In this document: positions 1 through 9,384 of the stretch, piece by piece
Position numbering within the stretch: position 1 is the stretch's first letter
How the letters are laid out: every line of letters begins with the position of its first letter
Source of the DNA: PALSA-1003 sp963741315
Lineage (GTDB): Bacteria > Pseudomonadota > Gammaproteobacteria > Burkholderiales > Casimicrobiaceae
Direction of reading: 5' to 3'
Length of the DNA stretch: 64,000 bases
Assembly: GCA_963741315.1 (NCBI GenBank)
Contig: CAVUHK010000008.1
Coordinates: forward strand, 806,001 to 870,000
Notes under the pieces: generated by a model
What the model was told of the DNA's origin: nothing
Databases searched by the model: none
What the model saw: the letters and a program-made list of their open reading frames with translations, nothing else
Program-made: the position numbers and the translations under genes

Positions 1-511
1 AGAACACATAGGGAAAGCCGCACCGCGTTAGCAACGCTGGCAACGATTTTGGCGTGAACCCGGCCTTGTGTGCGTAGAAGTCGTTGCCGCTTCGCTCGAT
101 TTCGACGTTGTACCCGTAGATCACGTCGTGGGCGGTAATCGGCCCCGCGGCGGACTGATAGATGGGGTCATCGATGTCGATGTTGTGCTGCACGACGAAT
201 TGCATCAGCTGCTGCAGGTCGGGCACGCGAATGTGCGCGAAGCCGTCGCCCTTCAGGACGTGCAGAAATCCCCGGAGGACCTTGCCGGCGTCGTGACGAT
301 AGTAGTGTTCCAGATTGTGCGAGCAGTACACCGCATCGAATTCGGACGCGGGGAGCCTGAGCATCTCGCGCGCATCGCACACGATGTCGGGCCCACCGCG
401 CACGTCTATGTCGAGCAGGACTTGTGTCCATCCGCGATACTCGGGCGGCAGGGCAGTCTCCTTGTTGTTGCCGCCGACGTTGAGTACGCGCTTGGGGCCT
501 GTGCTGTCCAT
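1..511 (-). CDS. SAM-dependent methyltransferase-like protein, partial
   Basis: The gene is read on the minus strand from an ATG at 511 and runs off the left edge, so only about 170 N-terminal residues are visible. The translation begins MDSTGPKRVLNVGGNNKE, where VLNVGGN stands in for the glycine-rich SAM-binding loop. It continues with a DIDV acidic segment and an EFDAVYCSHNLEHYY stretch, as in class I methyltransferases of the Methyltransf_11 type, then a typical FLHVLKGDGFAHIRVPD strand. The loop is less canonical than usual (GGN instead of GCG). The substrate cannot be told. An in-frame start further upstream is possible. Confidence 0.72.
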   Translation of the reverse strand, partial: MDSTGPKRVLNVGGNNKETALPPEYRGWTQVLLDIDVRGGPDIVCDAREMLRLPASEFDAVYCSHNLEHYYRHDAGKVLRGFLHVLKGDGFAHIRVPDLQQLMQFVVQHNIDIDDPIYQSAAGPITAHDVIYGYNVEIERSGNDFYAHKAGFTPKSLPALLTRCGFPYVF

Positions 512-583
512 CGCCGTGTCGGGCAAGCTCAGTCGTTGGCGGTGCCGACCACACCCCAGACTAACTTTTTCATGCCGCTCCGA

Positions 584-1018
584 TCAGGGGGTCAACGAGC
601 TGTACGACGCCAGGTACCAGCACTTGCTGCGCAACTCGAACAAGAACTGCCGGCGCGCTTTGGCGGGCCCGGTCGCCGATTGCACTACCTCGATCCGCTT
701 GGCGTCGACCGCGCGCGCGCTTTGCTTCAGGCCGTGCGCATGCAACTCGGCGCGCGGCACCAGCAGCGGCGTGGTAAGTGCCTTCACCTGCTGGCGATCC
801 CACTTTTCGCTCGTTGGGGCCTTGGCGTCCTTATCGCCGAGAAAAACGCGCAGCGGGTAGACGATGCGCTCGAGCTGGAACTGCCGGTCGCTGACGAACT
901 GCGTCAGGAACGCGTCGAACGCGGTATCCGGGCGCGGGCACGCCGAGGCGGCCCATCCGGCGCCGGGAACGACGAGCAACATTGCGGCGATAAACCAGCG
1001 GCGCATGAACGATGGCAT
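584..1018 (-). CDS. secreted or periplasmic hypothetical protein
   Basis: A 144-residue protein with a clear signal peptide (MRRWFIAAMLLVVPGAGWAASA), so it is probably periplasmic. The mature part starts ACPRPDTAFDAFLTQFVSDRQFQLERI, resembling small DUF4348-like proteins (Phe-rich, 'FQ-x-ERI-x-YPL'). That assignment is weak and based on pattern memory only. It contains two cysteines, one near the mature N-terminus and one near the C-terminus (SKCWYL), which could form a disulfide. It lies upstream of the partial methyltransferase gene on the same strand and diverges from the MarC-type gene. No function is proposed. Confidence 0.65.
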   Translation of the reverse strand: MPSFMRRWFIAAMLLVVPGAGWAASACPRPDTAFDAFLTQFVSDRQFQLERIVYPLRVFLGDKDAKAPTSEKWDRQQVKALTTPLLVPRAELHAHGLKQSARAVDAKRIEVVQSATGPAKARRQFLFELRSKCWYLASYSSLTP

Positions 1019-1130
1019 TCGTCAGTCGGGTCCGCCGCCATTATCCCACGGTTGACAACGTGCATCGCGCTGCACCACCATGCGGATCGCCAACTTCGGC
1101 ACCTTCGCGCCGCCTGGCGCGCCTCCCGCA

Positions 1131-1880
1131 ATGCTGATCGACCAGGACCTGCAACAGCTGATCAAGGTAATCCTGGTGGTCGTGGGAGCGATCCTGCCGA
1201 TCGTCAACCCGGTTGGCAGCGCACCGATGTTCCTGGCGATGACGCACGGTTCGGACAGTGCGACGCGCAGGGTCCTGGCCGGCCGCATTGCCGTGAATTC
1301 CTTCCTGCTTCTGATGGGCTCGCTGCTGTTCGGCAATTTCGTGCTGCGCATGTTCGGCCTGTCGATCCCGGTGGTGCAGGTCGCCGGCGGGCTGGTGCTG
1401 TGCCGACTGGGCTGGCAGTTGCTGTCCGACGAAACGCCGGCCGCGCCCGCCGATGCCGCGCCGTCGGACACGCTGATGGTCGCGCGCGCCTTCTATCCGC
1501 TGACCTTGCCGTTGACGGTCGACCCGGGCGCGATCTCGGTGGCGGTCGCCATCGGCGCCAATCATGCGCACAATGTCGAAAGCGTGCTGGTCGCCATCGT
1601 CGGCGCCGTGATCGGTGTCGTGATCATCGCGTCCTCGGTGTGGCTGGCGTATCGCTACGCCGAGCGCGTGTCGGCGTGGCTGGGTCACACCAAGATGATG
1701 GCGGTGCTGCGCCTGTCGGCCTTCATCGTGCTGTGCATCGGCGTGGAGATCACGTGGAACGGTGTGAAAGCGCTGATCGACGAATTGGCCAAGTCCGCCA
1801 ATTCCGTCAGGCGACGCCGGCTCGCGGCAAGTAGCCGAGAGCCGCAGGTTCACTTGGGCGGGATCGGCGCGGGCACCTGA
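1131..1880 (+). CDS. MarC family integral membrane protein
   Basis: About 249 residues with six hydrophobic segments. The first carries the MarC/YhgN-family signature PIVNPVGSAPMFL, followed by a long helix pair and the hydrophilic linker that splits the two halves of this family. MarC proteins are inner-membrane proteins of unknown transport function and are no longer thought to be real multidrug pumps. I chose the ATG at 1131 because family members begin only a few residues before the first helix; an in-frame ATG at 1080 would add 17 residues. Neither start has a strong Shine-Dalgarno sequence. The 3' end overlaps the convergent cytochrome gene by about 31 bp. Confidence 0.85.
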   Translation: MLIDQDLQQLIKVILVVVGAILPIVNPVGSAPMFLAMTHGSDSATRRVLAGRIAVNSFLLLMGSLLFGNFVLRMFGLSIPVVQVAGGLVLCRLGWQLLSDETPAAPADAAPSDTLMVARAFYPLTLPLTVDPGAISVAVAIGANHAHNVESVLVAIVGAVIGVVIIASSVWLAYRYAERVSAWLGHTKMMAVLRLSAFIVLCIGVEITWNGVKALIDELAKSANSVRRRRLAASSREPQVHLGGIGAGT

Positions 1881-2434
1881 TTCTGGATCGGCTTGAGCGA
1901 GCGCAGGTAAGCGAACACCGCCTTGAGTTCCGCGTCGCTGAGCGCCGCGTAGCCCTGCCAAGGCATCGGCGGCAGTATCGGCCGCCCGACGCCCAGATGC
2001 TTGCCGTTGCGAATGGTCTTGATGAACTGGTCGGCGGTCCAGCCGCCCAGGCCGGTCGTCTTGTCCGGCGTCAGGTTGGCGGCGAAACTGATGCCCCAGG
2101 GGCCGACCCAGGCGGTCAGTTCGTCGTTGGTCATGACGCTCCATTTTCCCGGCGCCATCGCACCGGCGGGTACCGCCGGCACCGGCTGGCTCGCCGGATA
2201 GCCCGACAGCAGCCGGGCCTTGTCGGGAACCGGTCCCTCTGGCGTCATCGACTTCGGGCTGTGACAGTCGTGGCAACCACCGAAGCTGGCGAGCATTTCG
2301 CCTCGCTTGACCTGTTCCTTGGTCGCCGCCTGCGCAAATACCGACGACGAAACGGCTAGCGCAAACAGCGTCGCCCCAACGATCGCGCAGCCGCGGTCCG
2401 CGCGACGCATACCAGCAACGATCGATCGAACCAT
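1850..2434 (-). CDS. c-type cytochrome, single heme, exported
   Basis: A 194-residue protein with an N-terminal signal segment ending near SSSVFAQA. One heme-attachment motif is visible, CHDCH (C54, C57, H58), in the context MLASFGGCHDCHSPK. A late PPMPW segment could give the distal methionine ligand, and the C-terminus has the standard closing helix (LSDAELKAVFAYLRSLKPI). It should be a periplasmic electron carrier, or a subunit related to the cytochromes that accompany dehydrogenases, but no dehydrogenase gene is adjacent. It converges on the MarC-type gene with overlapping 3' ends. Confidence 0.87.
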   Translation of the reverse strand: MVRSIVAGMRRADRGCAIVGATLFALAVSSSVFAQAATKEQVKRGEMLASFGGCHDCHSPKSMTPEGPVPDKARLLSGYPASQPVPAVPAGAMAPGKWSVMTNDELTAWVGPWGISFAANLTPDKTTGLGGWTADQFIKTIRNGKHLGVGRPILPPMPWQGYAALSDAELKAVFAYLRSLKPIQNQVPAPIPPK

Positions 2435-2519
2435 TGCAACCTCCCTGAATTTTGGCAGTGCGAAGTCTAGCGGCCGGTGCGCGGCGCCGGCAAGTGCCGC
2501 CGCGTTTCGGCGTGGCGCA

Positions 2520-3314
2520 CTAGCGGCGCGCGCGCTTCTTGGTCAGTGCCGCGAGTCGCTGCCGCAGTTCCGTCGACTGCAGCGATGTGTCGTAGTCGGT
2601 GCGCGACTGCCTCGCCTCGACATCGCCCCAGGCGATCGCATCGATCTGGCGCTTCATCGAGGTTACGACCCCCGGCGCGCAGTCTTCGAGGGCGGCGGCG
2701 TACGCAGCAATGCGCGCGGCAAGGCGGCGACGATCGACCAATTCGGTGAGGAAACCGATGCGCAGCATCTCGGCGGCGTCAATGGTCTGCGCGGTGAGGA
2801 AGAGTCGCTTGGCCTGCGTCGCGCCCAGCGCCGTGACGTACCGGCGCAGGCCGCCGGGATAGTAGTGCAGGCCGAAGCGCGCGGCCGGCATGAACATGCG
2901 CGTGCCACGCACGCCGATGCGGAAGTCGCAGCACAGCGCGAGGTCGGTTGCGCCGCCGTAGACGCTGCCGTTGAGCGCGCACAGTGTGGGCAGCGGAAAG
3001 CTCTCGAGCGCGTCGAGCAGATCCTCGAAACTTCGGTCCAGCCGCTTCTGGATTGCCTCGATGGTATAGCCCGAACTGAAGGTCCTCCCGCCGGTGCCGG
3101 TGATGACGACCATGCGCACGTCGGTGTGTCCGGCGATGTCGGCCAGATGCGCGCGCAGTACCGGGATATCGTCCGGGTCGATCCGATTGTGCGCGGTGGG
3201 ACGGCACAGACGAATGGTCGCGGTCGCGCCGGAGATGGCCAGCACGGGCGGTGCGTCGACGGCGGACGCCACACGCCTGCTAGGGCTCTTCGTCGTCGCG
3301 CCGCGCGGGCTCAT
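2520..3314 (-). CDS. enoyl-CoA hydratase/isomerase family protein
   Basis: A 264-residue crotonase-fold protein. The oxyanion-hole regions are recognisable at VITGTGGRTFSSGYT and ALNGSVYGGATDLALCCDFRIG, and the C-terminal helix region follows. The catalytic glutamates of true enoyl-CoA hydratases are not evident: the second loop reads AARFGLHYYPGG, where PE-x-x-LG is usual. It may therefore be an isomerase, a hydrolase or a divergent member. It is the last gene of a minus-strand run (DUF4239 protein, sulfatase, Bug receptor) and starts one base after the receptor gene ends, which suggests co-transcription. Confidence 0.85.
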   Translation of the reverse strand: MSPRGATTKSPSRRVASAVDAPPVLAISGATATIRLCRPTAHNRIDPDDIPVLRAHLADIAGHTDVRMVVITGTGGRTFSSGYTIEAIQKRLDRSFEDLLDALESFPLPTLCALNGSVYGGATDLALCCDFRIGVRGTRMFMPAARFGLHYYPGGLRRYVTALGATQAKRLFLTAQTIDAAEMLRIGFLTELVDRRRLAARIAAYAAALEDCAPGVVTSMKRQIDAIAWGDVEARQSRTDYDTSLQSTELRQRLAALTKKRARR

Positions 3315-3315
3315 G

Positions 3316-4275
3316 CTATTCGAGCTTGATGCCCGCGTCCTTGACGATGCGTGCGACCTTTTCGGTTTCGCGGCGGATCTGCTCTGTGAACTGCTGCGGC
3401 GTGCTGCTTTGCGCGGCCAGGCCGAGTCCGCTCAGCCGTTCGCGAATCTCCGGCAACTCGGCGATTGCCGCCAATTCTTCGTAGAGACGCTGGACGATCG
3501 GCGCAGGCGTGCCGGCGGGCGCGAGGATGCCCCACCAGTTGGTGAATTCGAAGCCTTTCACCGTCTCGCCGATGCTGGGCACGTCGGGCAACGCCGGCAG
3601 CCGCGGCCCGGTCACGGCGAGCGCCTTGAGCTTGCCGGCCTTCACCTGTGCCACGGCGGTCCCGTCCACCACGACGTCGACCTGCTCGCCGAGCAATCCG
3701 CTCACCGCCTGCGCGCCACCCTTGAACGGCACGTGCAGTATGTCGACACCGGTCATCGAGCGCAGCATCGCAAAGGCGAGATGCCCGGGTGCGCCGATGC
3801 CCGAGGTGCCGTAGGTCAGCTTGCCGGGTTCGGCGCGCGCCCGCGCGAGGAAATCCGCGAAGGTGTTGTCGGGTGACTTCGGGCTGGCCGTGACGACGAT
3901 CGACACCGAGGTCACCAGCGCGATGGGCGCCAGGTCCTTCAGCGGGGTGTAGCCGATCGCGGGATTTGCGATAGGCGCAATCACCAGCGAACCGAGGTCG
4001 CCGATCACCAGCGTGTAGCCATCGTTGGGCGACTTCACCGCGACGCCCATACCCACCGCGCCGGCCGCGCCACCGCGGTTGTCGATCACCACCGGCTGTC
4101 CAAGTCGCTCGGCGAGCTTCTGGCTGAAGACGCGCGCGACGATGTCGGTGTTGCCGCCGGGCGGGTAGGGCACGATCAGCTTGACCGGATGCGTCGGGTA
4201 CGACTGCGCCGAGGCGAGCGCCGTCGCGAGGCAGGTCGCGACCGACAGTACGATTCGGAAAAGCGTCGTGATCAT
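3316..4275 (-). CDS. Bug family tripartite tricarboxylate transporter substrate-binding protein
   Basis: A 319-residue periplasmic receptor with a signal peptide (cleavage near ALASAQ). The mature protein begins YPTHPVKLIVPYPPGGNTDIVAR, the hallmark of the Bug/TctC family, and also has the VVIDNRGGAAGAVG strand. Family members bind carboxylates such as citrate, aspartate or aromatic acids and feed a TctAB membrane pair. No TctAB genes are in this window, as is common for orphan Bug receptors in Burkholderiales. It sits in the same run as an arylsulfatase and an enoyl-CoA hydratase homologue, so an aromatic or sulfated ligand is conceivable but unproven. Confidence 0.93.
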   Translation of the reverse strand: MITTLFRIVLSVATCLATALASAQSYPTHPVKLIVPYPPGGNTDIVARVFSQKLAERLGQPVVIDNRGGAAGAVGMGVAVKSPNDGYTLVIGDLGSLVIAPIANPAIGYTPLKDLAPIALVTSVSIVVTASPKSPDNTFADFLARARAEPGKLTYGTSGIGAPGHLAFAMLRSMTGVDILHVPFKGGAQAVSGLLGEQVDVVVDGTAVAQVKAGKLKALAVTGPRLPALPDVPSIGETVKGFEFTNWWGILAPAGTPAPIVQRLYEELAAIAELPEIRERLSGLGLAAQSSTPQQFTEQIRRETEKVARIVKDAGIKLE

Positions 4276-4291
4276 GGTTTGGCTCCGCGGT

Positions 4292-6590
4292 TCAGTGATC
4301 GGTCAGCACTGCGCGCAGCAGCGCTTCGGCATCGGCGGCCGGCGCGTCTTCGAGCTCGACCACCACCTGCTCGATGCGGCCCGTGAAGCGAAACGGGGCG
4401 CGGTAGTCGGGCGTGACCGGCAGTCCGCTGTCGTAGCCGCAGCACAGTCCTTCGCCGGAGGTCTCGATCACGGCCGGCACGGTGTGCGGAATTTCGCCTT
4501 CGCCGATAAGGCGCTCGCCCAGGTAAAGGGCGCCGCGCCCGCGATGCTCGCCGGTGCGCGTGAAGCGAAACTGCAGTAACGACTTACCTGTCGGCAGTTC
4601 TTCGGTCGATTCGATGCGGTACTCGGCGAGTCCCAGGTGATTGTGCACGTAGACCAGGCGACGATTCTTGACGTACAGCGAATAGCCGGCGAACCAGCTG
4701 CCATGCGCGAGCAAGCACACCCTCGGCGCCGGCTTCCGGAATGTCGACTTCGGCGGTGATCGTGTGCGAGCGGTTCTTGACGTTGACCGCGGTGTATTCG
4801 AACTGCGGCGCGCCGCCCGGGTAGTAGACGTAGCGGTTGCCTGCCGGCACGGTGCTGGGCTTGCGCTCGCTCATGCGCAGCTGCATTCGCGAGTCGAGCG
4901 GTAGCACGTTGTACTTGCCGGCCTCGGCCCACCAGCGCTCGACGAGTTCGGCAAGCTTCTCGGGATGGCGGTCGGCGAGGTCCTCGCATTCGGAGAAATC
5001 GCTCGCGACGTGATAAAGCTCCCATTTCTGCTTGGCCAGGATCTCGTCGGTCAACGCGTCGCCCTGCGGCTGCTCGACCACGGCCTTCCATCCGTCCGCC
5101 CACAGCGCGCGGGAGGCGATCATCTCGTAGTACTGCACTTCCTTTTTCGTCGCGGCGGCGGCATCGTTGAAAGTGTGCGCGAAGCTCACGCCCTCCAGTG
5201 GGCGCTGGGTCACGCCATTGAGCAGCGCCGGCGCTTCGAGACCGAGCGCTTCCAGGATCGTCGGTGTCATGTCGACCACGTGCACATATTGGTCGCGGAC
5301 TTCGCCGCGAGCGCGGATGCCGGCAGGCCAGTGCACGATGAGCGGGTCGCTCATGCCGCCCTGGTGCAGGTAGCGCTTCCAGCGTCGCAGGGGAGTATTG
5401 CCGGCCCAGGCCCATCCCCACGAGTAATTTGGAAACGACCTGACGCTGCCCCAGTCGTCGAGGTGCGCCAGGTTGGTTTCGATCGTGGGTTCGACGCGAT
5501 TGGCAAACTGGTTCTCGTTGAACGAGCCATGCTCGCCGCCTTCGGCGGATGCACCGTTGTCGGACGCCAGCATGATCAGCGTGTTGTCGAGTTCGCCCAG
5601 GCGCGCGAGGAAGTCGACGACGCGACCGACGTGATGATCGGTCTGCTCGAGGAACGCCGCATACACTTCCATTTGCCGTGCATAGAGCCGCCTCGCGTCG
5701 GCGGACAGCGAGTCCCACGCCTTGACCCACGGCGGCCGCGGCGACAGTCGCGTGCCGGACGGTACGATGCCGGTCGCGAGTTGGCGTGCGAATACTTCTT
5801 CACGCCAGCGATCCCATCCCTGGTCGAACTTGCCGCGGTAGCGCTCGATCCATTCCGGCTCGACATGGTGCGGCGCGTGCCCCGCGCCCAGGCAGTAGTA
5901 CATGAAGAACGGCTTCTGCGGAGCGATCGTGCGCAGATCGGTGAGGTACTGGATGGCGCGATCGGCGAGATCGGCGTTGAGGTGATAGCCTTCCTCGGGC
6001 GTCTTTGGCGGGTCGATGTAGTGGCTGTCGTGCACCAGCGTGGGCGCCCACTGGTTGGTCTTGCCGCCGATGAAACCGTAGAAGCGCTCGAAGCCGCGCG
6101 ACAGCGGCCAGCGCGCCTTCGATGCGCCGGAGGCATATTCGCTGGCCAGCGTCAGGTGCCACTTGCCGATGCCCAGCGTGGCATAGCCTTGCGCGAGCAG
6201 CATTTCCGACAGGAAGCCGTTTTCCCTCGGCACCATGCCGTTGTATCCGGGATAGCCGGTCGCCATTTCCTGGATGATGCCCACGCCGTTGGAGTGATGA
6301 TTGCGTCCGGTCAGCAGGCACGCGCGGGTCGGCGAGCAGATCGCGGTGGTATGGAAATCGCGATAGCGCAGGCCGCCCGCGGCAAGGCGATCGAAGGTCG
6401 GCGTGCGGATGTCCGAACCGAAGCAGCCGAGTTGCGCGAAGCCGACGTCATCGAGCAGCAACACGAGCACGTTGGGCGCACCGGCCCGTGCGCGTTGCGG
6501 CAGCGGCCAGGCAGGTTCGGAGGTGGCGGCGGTGAGGCCTATCTTGCCAGTGAAGGCTGTGCCCTCGGGATAGGTCTTCAGGTCTTTCAA
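4292..6590 (-). pseudogene. arylsulfatase (sulfatase family), single-base frameshift near the C-terminal domain
   Basis: The N-terminal 620 or so residues are a standard type I sulfatase: metal-binding LLLDDVGFAQLG (D47, D48), the formylglycine motif CSPTR (C85) followed by ACLLTGRNHHSNG, and the LASDNGASAEGGEHG metal site. The cysteine form would need a formylglycine-generating enzyme, not seen here. Near 4710 the frame breaks after EAGAEGV; the next frame continues directly with LLAHGSWFAGYSLYVKNRR and the usual C-terminal beta domain to 4292. The whole span is 2299 bp, 766 codons plus one base, so one inserted base explains everything. No signal peptide is visible. It belongs to the run with the DUF4239 gene upstream and the Bug receptor 16 bp downstream. 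It may be a true lesion or a read error. Confidence 0.85.
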
Positions 6591-6615
6591 CGGAGCTCCG
6601 CCGCGTGGGAGGTGG

Positions 6616-7404
6616 CTACTTTGCGAGCGGCGCGGCAGGCGCCGCGTGCAGCGACCGCGACAGGCTCTTCATATTCTGCGGGCTCACGCGAATGACGCCG
6701 CCGCGCGGGCTGTCGATGTCCGCGATGAGGAAGAAGGCGATGGCGATGACCAGCGGCAATACGACCAGCAACGCGGATTTGGCACCCGCCGTGCGCGCGC
6801 CAATGCCCACCAGCATGGTTGCGACCACCGCGATTGCAGACATGAGGATCCACGCCGCAAGTGGAATGCGATTCCACCACGCGGCCTGCGTATAGCCCTG
6901 CGTGTTGAGGACATCGTTCATGCCGGCGACCACCAGCGCGCTCAACGGAGTCGGCTGCGCCGTCGTTGCCGGGACCACCGCGCCCCAGAGTTCGGCTTGC
7001 AACGTGGCGGTCCTGGCGTTGACCACGGCGAGTTGCTGCTCGTCGCGGGTCGTATAGAACAATTCGCGCTGCTCGAGATATTTCAACAGCAGCGCGCGCG
7101 CCTTGGCCGCGTCGACCGTAGGCAGCAGGTCGGCGCGGATGAATTCGGTGCCGATCGCGTTGGCTTCCTGCTCCTCGTAGTTCTTGCGCAGATCGTAGCG
7201 CGCCAGGGCCATCGAGAAAGTGAACCCGATGATCAGGCCGAGCAGTGTCAACGTGGCGCCCTGCACGATGTTGAAGTCATCGCGCATATCGGCCGCCTGG
7301 GCACGCAGCCGCTTGAACCGAACCGTCCCGAGCCAGGCGGCGAACCACAGGCCCAAGAAGACGACGAGGAACAGGAGCGGCGGGTGGTCCAGCAGGAAAT
7401 TCAT
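6616..7404 (-). CDS. membrane protein, bestrophin-like DUF4239 family
   Basis: A 262-residue protein with two hydrophobic segments near the N-terminus (residues ~7-25 and ~50-70), a long polar helical middle (NYEEQEANAIGTEFIRADLLPTV) and two C-terminal membrane helices. The 'EANAIGTEFIRADLLP' segment and this topology match the DUF4239 (bestrophin-like) family of inner-membrane proteins, whose function is not established. It ends 25 bp before the sulfatase start and is probably the first gene of that run. Confidence 0.75.
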   Translation of the reverse strand: MNFLLDHPPLLFLVVFLGLWFAAWLGTVRFKRLRAQAADMRDDFNIVQGATLTLLGLIIGFTFSMALARYDLRKNYEEQEANAIGTEFIRADLLPTVDAAKARALLLKYLEQRELFYTTRDEQQLAVVNARTATLQAELWGAVVPATTAQPTPLSALVVAGMNDVLNTQGYTQAAWWNRIPLAAWILMSAIAVVATMLVGIGARTAGAKSALLVVLPLVIAIAFFLIADIDSPRGGVIRVSPQNMKSLSRSLHAAPAAPLAK

Positions 7405-7473
7405 TGGATTCGGTCCCTATCTTGCAACGCTCAACCGGTCAAGCTGCGCGGCAACCAACGCCCCACATGCAAA

Positions 7474-7491
7474 GGGCGCCGTCAGGCGCCC
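7474..7491 (-). terminator. possible terminator hairpin after efp
   Basis: A perfect 7-bp stem GGGCGCC/GGCGCCC with a 4-base loop lies 27 bp beyond the efp stop. On the minus strand it is followed only by CTTTGC, so the T-run is poor. It could be a weak Rho-independent terminator or simply an mRNA-stabilising hairpin. Confidence 0.4.
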
Positions 7492-7517
7492 GAATGCGGT
7501 ACGGCCAATGCGATCCA

Positions 7518-8072
7518 TCATACGCGACGGCGATATTCCCCGGTGCGCGTGTCGATCTCGATCCTGTCCCCGGTGGCCACGAACAGGGGCACGCTGACTT
7601 CGAGGCCGCTGGCGAGCTTGGCGGGTTTGAGCACCTTGCCGGACGTGTCGCCGCGGATCGCGGGTTCGGTGTAGGTGATCTCGCGTACCACCGAGGTGGG
7701 CAGCTCGACCGAGATCGGCTTGCCGTCGTAGAGCGTGAGTTCGCATTCCAACCCGTCTTCGAGGTAATGCACCGAGTCGCCGATGTTGTCGCGCTCGACC
7801 TCGATCTGGTTGTATTCGCTGTCCATGAACACGTACATCGGGTCCTGGAAATACGAATAGGTCACTTCCTTGCGCTCGAGTTGCACCATGTCGAACTTCT
7901 CGTCGGCGCGGTACACCGTCTCCGTTCCGGTTCCGGACAGGAGATTCTTGAGCTTCATCTTCACGACCGACGCGTTGCGGCCGGATTTGTTGAATTCGGC
8001 CTTCTGGACGACCATCGGATCCTTGCCGATCATGATGACGTTGCCGGCGCGAACTTCTTGAGCGGTTTTCAT
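7518..8072 (-). CDS. efp: translation elongation factor P
   Basis: A 184-residue EF-P with the standard three-domain length. It relieves ribosome stalling at proline runs. The residue at the tip of domain I is arginine (KSGRNAS, R32), the variant that is rhamnosylated by EarP rather than lysylated by EpmA. The earP gene lies directly upstream on the same strand, which supports this. The C-terminal domain ends with GDRIEIDTRTGEYRRRV, as in the family. The ATG at 8072 starts the conserved MKTAQEVRAGNVIM sequence. Confidence 0.98.
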   Translation of the reverse strand: MKTAQEVRAGNVIMIGKDPMVVQKAEFNKSGRNASVVKMKLKNLLSGTGTETVYRADEKFDMVQLERKEVTYSYFQDPMYVFMDSEYNQIEVERDNIGDSVHYLEDGLECELTLYDGKPISVELPTSVVREITYTEPAIRGDTSGKVLKPAKLASGLEVSVPLFVATGDRIEIDTRTGEYRRRV

Positions 8073-8113
8073 GGCTGAGCCTGGTCAGTTGCCTGAATTT
8101 GGGAAACCCGAAA

Positions 8114-9274
8114 TTATACCCGATCAGAGGCAAACTTGACCAGACGCACTGCCAGATCGCTTTGAGTGGCCAGGGCATCGGCCCATGCGTCAGCGTGGGC
8201 CCGCAGGTCCAGGTAGTCGGCGAGCACCGTGCGCCATGATGCCGCGGCGAGGTGACCGGTGCTCCAGCCGCGCGCCAATTCGCAGAGCGCCGCCGAGGCG
8301 GCCGGGGCCAGGTGGCTTGCGTATCGGGCCAGGAATGCATCGAGCTTGGCCAGATGGGCTGCCTCTGTCTGCGGATACGGTTGCCATATCATGGGCCGCC
8401 CAGCCCATTGCGCACGCAGGAACGAATCCTCGCCGCGCACGAAGTTGAAGTCGCAGCTCCACAGCAGGCGATCGTAGTCGTCCTGGGCAACGAAGGGCAC
8501 GCGCAAGAGCGTCAGTGCGTCGCGGTGCAGAGCCTCGCCAACGGGCAATTCGTGGCCGACCCAGCGGTTTAGGGCGTCATCGGCGACGCCTTCCGGAACC
8601 AGGCACACCATGGCGCGGCCGGCCTCGGCGAAGCGATCGAGCAGCGACGCCACCGGCGCAGCGGCGTAGCAAAACAGGCTGACGGTCAGCGCGTTCCCGG
8701 GCGACATGGCGCCGGCGATTGCGCGCCACAGTGCCGCGCGCGCGGCGCGGTCGCCACGAAACGCGTCGCGTCGTTCGAGCAACGCGTGCTCGCGCAACAA
8801 TCCACCGCTCGTCGCTGTGAATCCAGGAAAAAAGAAATGACGTGTCAACGCAGTCCGCGGCTGCGGCGAGGGCAGACCGTGGGAGCCGTCAATCCAGCTC
8901 TCCGCGGTCAGGTATTCGAGGTTGACCCATACTGGTGGCGGCGTGCGCGCGTGCATCGCGAACAGGTACGCCGCAGGCAGGCCACAGCCAAAGGCTTCGA
9001 TGACCACGTCGCCCGGGTCATCGGGCGTCATTGAATCCTGCGCACGGTCCCAGGTCCGCAGGTCGATACCGCGCACGACCTGCCGTTCGGCCCCGGCATC
9101 GACTTCCGGGGCGATGCGCGCGAGCGCCGCCGGTGCATCGACGTATAGGCGCGCGTCGATGCCGTACTCGGCCGCAAGCTGTCGCGCGAGCCTCCAGGCA
9201 ACGCCGACATCGCCGTAGTTGTCGACCACGGAACAAAAGATGTCCCAGCGTGCGGGGCGAGCGGCGGTACTCAT
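8114..9274 (-). CDS. earP: EF-P arginine-32 rhamnosyltransferase
   Basis: EarP (formerly DUF2331), a GT-B inverting glycosyltransferase that transfers rhamnose from dTDP-beta-L-rhamnose to Arg32 of EF-P. The N-terminus WDIFCSVVDNYGDVGVAWRLARQL contains the conserved DNYGDxG segment with the catalytic aspartate. The C-terminal nucleotide-sugar site is visible as FVRGEDSFLRAQWAGRPMIWQPYPQ. The ATG at 9274 (386 residues) is preferred because family members begin a few residues before the WDIFC strand; the frame stays open further upstream to 9355. It lies 41 bp upstream of efp, so modifier and target are probably co-expressed. Confidence 0.96.
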   Translation of the reverse strand: MSTAARPARWDIFCSVVDNYGDVGVAWRLARQLAAEYGIDARLYVDAPAALARIAPEVDAGAERQVVRGIDLRTWDRAQDSMTPDDPGDVVIEAFGCGLPAAYLFAMHARTPPPVWVNLEYLTAESWIDGSHGLPSPQPRTALTRHFFFPGFTATSGGLLREHALLERRDAFRGDRAARAALWRAIAGAMSPGNALTVSLFCYAAAPVASLLDRFAEAGRAMVCLVPEGVADDALNRWVGHELPVGEALHRDALTLLRVPFVAQDDYDRLLWSCDFNFVRGEDSFLRAQWAGRPMIWQPYPQTEAAHLAKLDAFLARYASHLAPAASAALCELARGWSTGHLAAASWRTVLADYLDLRAHADAWADALATQSDLAVRLVKFASDRV

Positions 9275-9384
9275 GGAGGGCTGCAGCGGTCGACGTTTCG
9301 GATGCGCATTATCGCTCGTTGCTGTTCGCGCGCCGACACTTGGCGATTGACCCACGGTACCGCGGACGTCAGACTGATGGAACC

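Noticed and set aside
68..1834. A 588-residue plus-strand open frame at the left edge
   Set aside because: It runs antisense to the methyltransferase and the exported-protein genes and through MarC in another frame; composition is Arg-rich and no domain is visible.
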